Shown in pieces: positions 1 to 4,845 of a stretch of 10,832 nt of DNA. The position numbers were made by a program, and so were the translations under genes. This stretch comes from Bacillota bacterium (GTDB lineage: Bacteria; Bacillota; Clostridia; Lachnospirales; Lachnospiraceae): the NCBI GenBank assembly GCA_023428655.1, contig JAEYXC010000380.1, positions 1-10,832 of the forward strand, in the 5' to 3' direction. The notes below the pieces were generated by a model, which was given only the letters and a program-made list of their open reading frames with translations, did not search any database and was not told the DNA's origin. How positions within the stretch are numbered: the first letter of the stretch is position 1; every line of letters starts with the position of its first letter.

Positions 1-2
1 AG

Positions 3-668
3 TCAATCGAGAGGCGTAAGCTAGAGCCCATCGAGGAGAAGAAAGGCTTACTGAAAAATATTGAACGGTCTGAGGCACTGAAAATAAACACTCTTGAATT
101 TCCGGGCAAAAGACTCATGGAAGCGGATGGGCTAAGTTTATATTACGAGGGTAGAAGAATAACCTCAGATATTAATTTTACCTTAACTAGGGGAGACCGA
201 CTTGCCATAAGAGGGCGTAACGGCTCAGGAAAGACCACCCTATTTAAGCTTTTACTTGGGGAAACGGTGGAGCACACAGGCCGTTACTATGTAGCTCCGG
301 GTTTAAAGATTTCCTATGTATCTCAGGACACCTCATTTCTTAAAGGTAATCTGAAGGATTTTGCAGTGAACTATGGGGTGGATGAGACAATATTTAAAAC
401 GGTTTTAAGGCAATTAGATTTCTCTCGGGTACAGTTTGAGAAGGATATCAGTGAATTCAGTGGTGGGCAGAAGAAAAAGGTCTTATTGGCAAAAAGTCTG
501 GCAGAACCGGCCCATGTCTTTGTTTGGGATGAACCGTTGAATTTCGTGGATGTTTTTTCGAGAATACAGATCGAAGAGTTGATACTGGATTATCAGCCGA
601 CGATGGTCTTTGTGGAGCATGATCGAATGTTCTCTGAGAAAATCGCAACGAAGCAATTAGAGCTATAA
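3..668 (+). CDS. ABC-F ATPase, Lsa/CplR-like ribosome-protection type (5' end missing)
   Basis: The reading frame is already open at the left edge, so only the C-terminal part is present. It starts with about 38 residues of charged helical linker (rich in E, K and R), which in ABC-F proteins joins the two ATPase domains and reaches into the ribosome. The second ATPase domain follows. Numbered from the Met at base 117, Walker A GRNGSGKT is at 33-40, the Q-loop Gln at 70, the signature FSGGQ at 114-118, Walker B HVFVWDEP at 133-140 with Glu139, and the H-loop His at 168. There are no membrane segments. The stretch WDEPLNFVDVFSRIQIEEL resembles Lsa-type proteins, which in this family displace lincosamides, pleuromutilins and streptogramin A from the ribosome. 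That substrate range is inferred, because the first ATPase domain and most of the antibiotic-resistance-determining linker lie outside the window. A housekeeping ABC-F translation factor is the alternative. All catalytic motifs in the visible half are intact. Confidence 0.85.
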   Translation, partial: SIERRKLEPIEEKKGLLKNIERSEALKINTLEFPGKRLMEADGLSLYYEGRRITSDINFTLTRGDRLAIRGRNGSGKTTLFKLLLGETVEHTGRYYVAPGLKISYVSQDTSFLKGNLKDFAVNYGVDETIFKTVLRQLDFSRVQFEKDISEFSGGQKKKVLLAKSLAEPAHVFVWDEPLNFVDVFSRIQIEELILDYQPTMVFVEHDRMFSEKIATKQLEL

Positions 669-680
669 AAACCGACTACG

Positions 681-697
681 TTTAAGAAAATCTTAAA
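681..697. repeat. Perfect AT-rich inverted repeat upstream of the DUF218 gene
   Basis: TTTAAGA and TCTTAAA form perfect 7-bp arms around an AAA spacer, 12 bases after the ABC-F stop codon and 21 bases before the -10 hexamer of the next gene. The stem is nearly all A/T and no T-run follows, so it would be a poor terminator. Its position around -25 to -45 relative to the likely start of transcription fits a binding site for a dimeric regulator. That is inference only. Confidence 0.4.
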
Positions 698-715
698 GAA
701 ATCAATGGCAAGGTA

Positions 716-724
716 TGGTATAAT
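716..724 (+). promoter_or_regulatory. Extended -10 promoter for the DUF218 gene
   Basis: TGGTATAAT is a perfect extended -10 element (TG at 716-717, TATAAT at 719-724). No good -35 hexamer lies 16-18 bases upstream, which is usual for extended -10 promoters. Transcription would start near base 731 and give a leader of about 58 bases before the ATG at 789. This suggests the DUF218 gene is transcribed separately from the ABC-F gene. Confidence 0.6.
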
Positions 725-788
725 AAGGTGTGTTATTTCAAAAATTAACTTACGAGAAATTCCTTTATCAGAATGGGAGTGATGAGCT

Positions 789-1478
789 ATGGCTGGAAGG
801 CGCTTTAAAAGTTGGATTTTAAGAATTGCAATCATATTATTTGGAAGTGGAGCGCTAGGAATTATCTCTCTGCTCCTGTTAAATCTCTATATCAAAGCAT
901 CCGTAACCTCGAATATTCTTTCTTTGGACGAGGCTATGGCAGTGGATGGGGTGGATTGTATCTTGGTGCTTGGTGCAGGTGTCTGGAGTGATAATCGACC
1001 AAGTCCTATGTTGGAGGATAGGCTGCAATTCGGGGTTAAGCTATATCAAAACGGAACCAGCAGCCGCCTTTTGATGAGCGGTGATCATGGACGAAAGAAC
1101 TATGATGAGGTTAATGTAATGAAACAATATGCCATGGCTGAAGGAATTCCCTCCACCCATATATTCATGGATCATGCCGGCTTCTCTACCTATGAAAGTC
1201 TTTATCGTGCCAGAGATATCTTTGAGGCGGACAAGGTGGTGATTGTAACCCAGAAGTACCATCTGTATCGGGCGTTATATATCGCCGATCGGCTTGGGAT
1301 TGAGGCTTATGGTGTTGCCTCCGATCCTAGAATATATGCTAATCAGAATAATCGAGAGCTTCGAGAGGTATTAGCCAGGGTAAAGGATTATTTCTATTGT
1401 TTAGTACAACCAAAACCTACCTATCTCGGGGATGCCATTCCGGTAAGCGGTAATGGTGATATCACCAATGATGATTAG
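789..1478 (+). CDS. SanA/YdcF-like DUF218 membrane-anchored protein
   Basis: The protein has 229 residues. Residues 10-33 form one hydrophobic segment after a basic N-terminus (MAGRRFK), giving an inner-membrane anchor with the rest probably outside. The DUF218 fold follows, with DCILVLGAGV (residues 56-65), LLMSGDHG (94-101), the acidic YDEV (105-108), STYES (133-137) and TQKYHLYRA (154-162). These are the conserved Gly-, Asp- and His-bearing blocks of SanA and YdcF relatives. In Escherichia coli SanA is tied to envelope barrier function and vancomycin exclusion, but the chemistry of the family is not settled, so only a cell-envelope role is suggested. The ATG is supported by GGGAGTG at 776-782. 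The length matches SanA-type proteins. It stands alone between its own promoter and a terminator. Confidence 0.85.
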   Translation: MAGRRFKSWILRIAIILFGSGALGIISLLLLNLYIKASVTSNILSLDEAMAVDGVDCILVLGAGVWSDNRPSPMLEDRLQFGVKLYQNGTSSRLLMSGDHGRKNYDEVNVMKQYAMAEGIPSTHIFMDHAGFSTYESLYRARDIFEADKVVIVTQKYHLYRALYIADRLGIEAYGVASDPRIYANQNNRELREVLARVKDYFYCLVQPKPTYLGDAIPVSGNGDITNDD

Positions 1479-1546
1479 GAAGGGAGAAGTTACGAAAGGA
1501 TTTCCAATTAAGGAAATCATACACTTTAGCAATCCGGTATAAAAAT

Positions 1547-1600
1547 ATAAACAAAGGACATTCTACCCTATAGAGTGGTCCTATATCTTCGTTTATTTTG
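1547..1600 (+). terminator. Probable intrinsic terminator of the DUF218 gene
   Basis: AGGACATTCTA (1555-1565) pairs with TAGAGTGGTCCT (1571-1582) through 11 pairs, including one G-T wobble and one bulged G, around a CCCTA loop. An outer pair of arms, ATAAAC (1547-1552) and GTTTAT (1591-1596), closes a larger stem and is followed by TTTG. The T-run is short, so termination may be partial. It lies 68 bases after the stop codon. Confidence 0.55.
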
Positions 1601-1753
1601 ATCATTCATTACTGATTTCACATTCTGACAAATTTGTTCACGATTTAATTAGAGCAAGATGTACCATTCGTATAACAATCCGGAGATATCATGCAATACG
1701 TAGTAATAGTAACTACTGATTACAAAATGCAAATGATTAGGAGAAGTGAAACG

Positions 1754-1984
1754 ATGAAAGCATGGAGAATACTGTTGTTGTTAGAATTTAATTGGAGGAT
1801 GTTTAAGCTTCATCGTAAACTGGTTAACTGGTTGGTAAAAAAGGGCATGAAGTTGTCTTCCCCGGTTCTTTGTCGGGTAAACAGGAAATTGGACCATTAC
1901 GGAGTATCCCTCGCTAAGAATGGGAGAACCTATGAGAAAATGACCGGTGAGACGATCCACTATTATAATAGGGACGTGATCTAA
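1754..1984 (+). CDS. Small basic protein, unknown function (76 residues)
   Basis: The chosen start is the ATG at 1754, because AGGAGAAG (1739-1746) lies at the right distance before it. The in-frame ATG at 1691 would add 21 residues without a ribosome binding site. The protein begins MKAWRILLLLEFNWRMFKLH and continues with a Lys/Arg-rich region. Its hydrophobic stretch (about residues 5-11) is too short for a clear membrane helix, so an amphipathic helix rich in W, R and K is more likely. The C-terminal part contains KMTGETIHYYNRDVI, with no Cys/His metal site. I do not recognise the family. It has neither the SQELD motif of Spo0E-like small proteins nor a helix-turn-helix. It is flanked by terminators on both sides, so it seems to be a single-gene unit. 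The good ribosome binding site supports it being real. Confidence 0.65.
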   Translation: MKAWRILLLLEFNWRMFKLHRKLVNWLVKKGMKLSSPVLCRVNRKLDHYGVSLAKNGRTYEKMTGETIHYYNRDVI

Positions 1985-1999
1985 CCGATCGGATCGGTT
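1983..1999. repeat. Perfect 17-bp palindrome over the stop codon of the 76-residue gene
   Basis: AACCGATC and GATCGGTT are perfect 8-bp arms around a single central G. The first two bases of the left arm are the last two of the TAA stop codon. As RNA it can form a 7-bp hairpin with a CGG loop. No T-run follows (CAATATAAC), so it is a poor terminator. It could instead be a protein-binding palindrome or a 3'-end stabiliser. Confidence 0.5.
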
Positions 2000-2062
2000 C
2001 AATATAACAGATCTACACAGGTGGGCATGATATTCGTGCTTTCCTTTGTTACGAGAATATAA

Positions 2063-2132
2063 AACTACCTGTCAGCACTTTATCGCTTCTACATATTGTA
2101 GAGCATCTACGTGCAGACAGGTAGTTGTTGTT
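2063..2132. terminator. Branched hairpin, probable bidirectional terminator
   Basis: AACTACCTGTC (2063-2073) and GACAGGTAGTT (2116-2126) form a perfect 11-bp stem. Inside it, GCAC (2075-2078) can pair with GTGC (2111-2114), and TCTACA/TGTAGA (2088-2093 and 2097-2102) forms a second hairpin extended by a GC/GC pair. On the plus strand the stem is followed by GTTGTTT; on the minus strand it is followed by TTATATT. It lies between the end of the plus-strand 76-residue gene and the end of the minus-strand small gene, which fits termination from both sides. The 42-base branched interior is larger than in ordinary terminators. Confidence 0.6.
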
Positions 2133-2174
2133 TACCTAAGCTTAAGAAGGGAACAAAAGAGTAAAGCTTCCAAT

Positions 2175-2294
2175 TTACTTCTTGGGCTTCTTAACAATTT
2201 CGGGTTCGGGCATAATCGGCTTTAAGGACGGTAATGCAACGGTATCTGTTTTCTTCTTTTTCTTAACTTCCTTCTTAATATCTCTATTAGCCAT
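2175..2294 (-). CDS. Lys-rich 39-residue protein, unknown function
   Basis: On the minus strand an ATG at 2294-2292 opens a 39-codon frame ending in TAA at 2177-2175. AGAAGGAGTG lies six bases before the ATG and is a near-perfect Shine-Dalgarno. A consensus TTGACA -35 element stands further upstream. The product starts MANRDIKKEVKKKKKTDTVA and ends with a Pro/Glu/Lys segment, PEPEIVKKPKK. It has no membrane helix and no Cys. About one third of the residues are Lys and the composition suggests a disordered protein that could bind nucleic acid or another acidic partner. I do not recognise a named family. The strong translation signal, promoter and downstream hairpin on the correct side make a real gene likely. 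The plus-strand frame across this region has no comparable start signal. Confidence 0.72.
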   Translation of the reverse strand: MANRDIKKEVKKKKKTDTVALPSLKPIMPEPEIVKKPKK

Positions 2295-2380
2295 GGATAT
2301 CACTCCTTCTATAAAAGTTTCAATATTAATACAGGATAATGAGAAGTGGTCAAGACGTTCTTCATTAACATGTATTATAA

Positions 2381-2409
2381 TTAATATATATTATAATAAG
2401 TTATGTCAA
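2381..2409 (-). promoter_or_regulatory. Promoter of the Lys-rich small gene
   Basis: On the minus strand TTGACA (2409-2404) is a perfect -35, followed after 17 bases by TATTAA (2386-2381), four of six matches to the -10 consensus. The region between and downstream is nearly all A/T. Transcription would start near 2374 and leave a leader of about 80 bases. A TATAAT at 2379-2374 is an alternative -10 but lacks a good -35. Confidence 0.6.
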
Positions 2410-2464
2410 TTAAGTCCAGCAGAATTTTTTTATAAAATAGGCGGGTTACAATGAAAGAAGTATA

Positions 2465-2481
2465 AATTTCCAAGGGAAATT
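2465..2481 (-). terminator. Weak hairpin at the end of the minus-strand pseudogene
   Basis: AATTTCC and GGAAATT are perfect 7-bp arms around a 3-base loop, overlapping the stop codon of the minus-strand remnant. On the minus strand TATACTTCTTT follows, which is T-rich but interrupted. It may be the remains of that gene's terminator. Confidence 0.3.
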
Positions 2482-2761
2482 ACTTCTTCAGCATCATTGA
2501 ATTTAATATACATTCAGCATATTGAAGAAAGAGGGTGTCGTTATCTGCGTCCGCTACCGTTAGTTCAACATAGTAGCCATCAAGATAAAAGGTATATACC
2601 GCTTCATTAATAATATAATCGCCGAGTTGTAAGGTGTAGTAGGACTTTAAGGTATCGCCAAAGGCTGCTTTATAGTCCTTTTGTTTGAAGTTCAGCTCTT
2701 ATGATGGAATGAGGCTCCATCCGTTGTATAAATTTTCTAGAAACTGCGAAAAAGGATTGCG
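2480..2761 (-). pseudogene. Remnant of an unidentified gene (C-terminal part, internal stop)
   Basis: On the minus strand, from about 2761 down to the TAA at 2482-2480, one frame reads like protein apart from a TAA at 2701-2699. Before that stop it gives NPFSQFLENLYNGWSLIPS. After it, the segment runs from KDYKAAFGDTLKSYYTLQL through GDYIINEAVYTFYLDGYYVE to LTVADADNDTLFLQYAECIL and ends NSMMLKK. The mix of alternating polar and aromatic residues is that of a folded beta-rich domain followed by a helix, not of random translation. There is no ATG, GTG or TTG between the internal stop and the C-terminal MM, and no ribosome binding site, so the part after the stop cannot be translated alone. Upstream of 2761 the frame turns AT-rich and soon meets stops at 2806-2804 and 2815-2813. 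The 5' part therefore seems deleted, perhaps where the sugar operon now starts. I do not recognise the family. Confidence 0.6.
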
Positions 2762-2806
2762 ATTACTATACAAAATAAATATTTTATTCGAAATATAAAG
2801 ATTCTA

Positions 2807-2835
2807 TTGACATCATTGAATACAAATGTTAATAT
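2807..2835 (+). promoter_or_regulatory. Promoter P1 of the sugar operon
   Basis: TTGACA (2807-2812), a 17-base spacer and TAATAT (2830-2835), with TG at 2827-2828 giving an extended -10. Transcription should start near 2842, right at the first ACGT-N3-ACGT palindrome, so a bound regulator would block initiation. It lies about 230 bases before the solute-binding protein gene. Confidence 0.6.
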
Positions 2836-2840
2836 CAAGT

Positions 2841-2857
2841 TAAACGTAAAACGTGTA
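2841..2857. promoter_or_regulatory. Operator O1 (ACGT-N3-ACGT palindrome)
   Basis: TAAACGTAAAACGTGTA is an interrupted palindrome, TA-n-ACGT-AAA-ACGT-n-TA. It sits over the expected start of transcription from P1. Its reverse complement, ACACGTTTTACGTTT, matches the second site in 12 of 15 positions. The central CG-bearing half-sites are in the style of LacI-family repressors, which commonly govern such operons. No regulator gene lies in the window. Confidence 0.5.
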
Positions 2858-2894
2858 CGATATATACAATGGAAGAAAAAATGATATTTTAAAT

Positions 2895-2924
2895 TTGACA
2901 CGTTTAACGTAAAACTATTAATAT
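2895..2924 (+). promoter_or_regulatory. Promoter P2 of the sugar operon
   Basis: TTGACA (2895-2900) is a perfect -35. After 18 bases comes TAATAT (2919-2924), four of six matches to the -10 consensus and the same hexamer as in P1. The spacer holds the second palindrome. Transcription would start near 2931, with a leader of about 134 bases. Confidence 0.5.
2898..2912. promoter_or_regulatory. Operator O2 (ACGT-N3-ACGT palindrome)
   Basis: ACACGTTTAACGTAA contains the perfect 11-bp palindrome ACGTTTAACGT at 2900-2910. It overlaps the end of the P2 -35 element and fills the spacer, a typical repressor position. Its centre is 56 bp from that of O1, and the two sites point in opposite directions. 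Two dimers, or a looped tetramer, could occupy them together. Confidence 0.5.
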
Positions 2925-3064
2925 AAAATAGGTGATTTTATACGACAAGTTCCTCGTTGTGCATGTCATTTGGATTGATCACAAAATTGTATCGTCCATA
3001 CCATTTCATATTAATAGTACAAGTAATATAATACATATGTATCCATAATGGAAGGAGAAGTATT
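2925..3064 (+). other. Untranslated leader of the sugar operon
   Basis: This stretch follows the two promoters and ends with AAGGAG (3052-3057), seven bases before the ATG of the solute-binding protein. I see no riboswitch core and no strong hairpin. A TATAAT at 3027-3032 lacks a -35. A 22-codon ATG frame at 2963-3031 has no ribosome binding site. Confidence 0.4.
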
Positions 3065-4540
3065 ATGAAAAAAATGAAAAAATTTTGGAGCCTCTTACTG
3101 TGTCTTGTACTATCTATGAGCTTATTGGCAGCTTGTGGAGCGAAGGAAGAGGATGCTGCAACTCAGACACCGACAGAGGGCACCGAGACTGCGGAGGACA
3201 CAAAGGAGACTGAGCCTACAGAGGCAGCAAATGTTGAAAAGGTTCAGTTAACACTCGGTATCTGGCCGGAGGACACCTTGACTGCTGATATTGAGATGCA
3301 CAATGGGTATGTTACTACCTTTAATGCCACTCATCCGAATGTAGAGGTTGTACCCGCTTATTATAAGTACGCAACCGATACCTTTGTTCCACTGGCAGAG
3401 TCAGGGAATCTCCCGGTAATCTTTGAGACTTGGTATACAGAGCCTCAGAAACTTATTAACGGTGGCTTTGTAGCTGATATTACTGATATCCTGAATGAGA
3501 GAGGTTGGACTGAGAAGATTAATCCTTCCATTCGTGACTTGTTGTCCAAGGACGGAAGAATCTATGGTATTCCGCGTGATGGTTATGCTCTCGGCTTGAT
3601 GTTAAACGTAGAGTTATTTGAGCAGGCTGGTCTGGTTGATGCTGAGGGTTATCCGATTTATCCGAAGACCTGGGCGGAGCTTGCTGAGACTGCCAAGAAG
3701 ATTAAGGATGCTACCGGATCAGCAGGTCTTTGTCTCTTAGCAAAGGATAATGCAGGCGGCTGGCATTTCAGTAATATCGCTTGGGCGTTCGGTGCAACCT
3801 TCACTACGGAGGAAAATGGTAAGTTTGTTGCTAATGTTGACTCGGCAGAAGCAATTGAGGCAATGGAATATATTAAGAGCTTACGTTGGGAATATGATGT
3901 ACTTACTCCTGATCCGACCAATGAAGATTGGGGTACGGGCTTTACTAACTTAGGTACCGGTGCTGCAGCAATGTATATCGGTGCAAATGATGCGGTTAAT
4001 CAGCCGACACAGGTGAATGGTCTTGCTGTTGATAAGCTTGCTATGTGCGCACTTCCCGCAGGTCCTAAGGGTGCTCAGTTCTCCTTGTCCGGTGGTACGC
4101 CCTATATGTTCTCCAAGGATGCTACTCCTGAACAGATCAATGCGGCCCTTGATTATCTTGAGGTAATGGGTAAGGCTCCCGTAGCTACTGACGATGCAAT
4201 TGCAGGTATGAGAGCCGATGCACAGAATCGTGTATCAAATGGAGTTCCTGTAATTCCCCGTTTCCCTTGCTGGATCGCAGAGGATGTATTAGCAGCAGAG
4301 GATGCTATCGTAGCAGAGTTTGGTAATGTTGATACAAAGCTTTATGAGAATTATTTCACAACCATTAAGACAGAAGGTAACCTTCGTCTTGAAGAGGTAG
4401 GCTCTGCTCAGGATCTCTATGCTGAGTTAACCAAGGTACTTCAAGCAGTTGTAACAGATAAAAACGCAGATGTTGCAGCTCTTATGAAGAAAGCGGATGA
4501 GAATTATCAGACCATTCTTGATACAACCGTGAATAAGTAA
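3065..4540 (+). CDS. Extracellular sugar-binding lipoprotein of a CUT1 ABC importer
   Basis: The protein has 491 residues. It starts MKKMKKFWSLLLCLVLSMSL with a lipobox LAAC at 21-24, so it is lipidated at Cys24 and held outside the membrane. Residues 25-57 are a Thr/Glu-rich flexible tether. From about residue 60 it is a family 1 solute-binding protein (MalE-like), with VQLTLGIWPEDT opening the first lobe, a DGRIYGIPRDGYALGLMLN segment and the family's WAELAETAKKI segment. It captures an oligosaccharide and passes it to the two downstream permeases. The two phosphorylases behind them point to an alpha-linked glucobiose or short alpha-glucoside; that is inference from context. AAGGAG at 3052-3057 supports the start. 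Expression should be governed by the P1/P2 and O1/O2 region. The long, hairpin-rich gap to the permease genes probably allows more binding protein than permease to be made. Confidence 0.92.
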   Translation: MKKMKKFWSLLLCLVLSMSLLAACGAKEEDAATQTPTEGTETAEDTKETEPTEAANVEKVQLTLGIWPEDTLTADIEMHNGYVTTFNATHPNVEVVPAYYKYATDTFVPLAESGNLPVIFETWYTEPQKLINGGFVADITDILNERGWTEKINPSIRDLLSKDGRIYGIPRDGYALGLMLNVELFEQAGLVDAEGYPIYPKTWAELAETAKKIKDATGSAGLCLLAKDNAGGWHFSNIAWAFGATFTTEENGKFVANVDSAEAIEAMEYIKSLRWEYDVLTPDPTNEDWGTGFTNLGTGAAAMYIGANDAVNQPTQVNGLAVDKLAMCALPAGPKGAQFSLSGGTPYMFSKDATPEQINAALDYLEVMGKAPVATDDAIAGMRADAQNRVSNGVPVIPRFPCWIAEDVLAAEDAIVAEFGNVDTKLYENYFTTIKTEGNLRLEEVGSAQDLYAELTKVLQAVVTDKNADVAALMKKADENYQTILDTTVNK

Positions 4541-4571
4541 TATAAATCAGCAAGAGTAGAATTATTAAAAT

Positions 4572-4667
4572 AGGACGTGAATGGGTTCACCCGAAGGACT
4601 ATCTAAGGGATATCTTTATGAAATGACCCAAACAGCCTGAAAACGGAAGGATTTACGTGCCTGTTTT
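4572..4667 (+). promoter_or_regulatory. Alternative RNA structures after the solute-binding protein gene
   Basis: Three pairings compete. A local hairpin GTGAA-TGGG-TTCAC is at 4577-4590. A long-range stem pairs AGGACGTGAAT (4572-4582) with ATTTACGTGCCT (4651-4662) by 11 pairs, with one bulged G and one wobble. A terminator-like stem AAACAG/CTGTTT (4630-4635 and 4661-4666) is followed by TAATAAG. The long-range stem shares bases with both others, so it excludes each of them. This could partly stop transcription after the binding protein. It matches no riboswitch class that I recognise. Confidence 0.4.
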
Positions 4668-4705
4668 AATAAGTTATAATAATATAACATATAGTTGCCT
4701 TTCAT

Positions 4706-4800
4706 GGGGCTGTTTCGAAACAGCAGATATTGCTTATCATTAAGAGTGGGCTTCCTGTTACTCTTATATAAATCAATGGATCGAGTTTTGAAACAGCCCT
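4706..4800 (+). terminator. Strong intercistronic hairpin before the permease genes
   Basis: A 15-bp stem pairs 4707-4721 (GGGCTGTTTCGAAAC) with 4785-4799 (GTTTTGAAACAGCCC), perfect except for one G-T wobble. Its interior holds a second hairpin, TAAGAGT/ACTCTTA (4741-4747 and 4760-4766). The left arm also contains the self-palindrome CTGTTTCGAAACAG. TCTATTTAAG follows, a weak T-run. Likely roles are leaky termination or protection of the upstream mRNA 3' end, either of which would give more binding protein than permease. A small mobile inverted-repeat element is another possibility. Confidence 0.55.
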
Positions 4801-4845
4801 CTATTTAAGAAAGGAAATAAATCTAGAAAAGGAGGGTGGAGAAAA

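Noticed and set aside
1499..1518. Hairpin GATTTCC/GGAAATC just after the DUF218 gene as a terminator
   Set aside because: The stem is perfect but no T-run follows; the structure at 1547-1600 is a better candidate.
1691..1753. Upstream ATG giving a 97-residue version of the small basic protein
   Set aside because: No ribosome binding site stands before 1691, while AGGAGAAG is well placed before the ATG at 1754.
2391..2409. TTGACA followed by TATAAT on the minus strand as a consensus promoter
   Set aside because: The spacing is only eight bases; the TATTAA at 17 bases is the workable partner.
2182..2454. Plus-strand 90-codon frame starting MGFLTISGSG
   Set aside because: It has no ribosome binding site and lies opposite the Lys-rich minus-strand gene and its AT-rich promoter; the hydrophobic look comes from the complement of Lys codons.
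2841..2912. CcpA-type cre sites
   Set aside because: The two palindromes are ACGT-N3-ACGT and lack the TGNAANCG pattern of cre elements.
2963..3031. 22-codon frame in the operon leader as a regulatory leader peptide
   Set aside because: No ribosome binding site precedes the ATG and no attenuator hairpins follow it.
3027..3032. TATAAT in the leader as a third operon promoter
   Set aside because: No recognisable -35 lies 16-18 bases upstream and no extended -10 TG is present.
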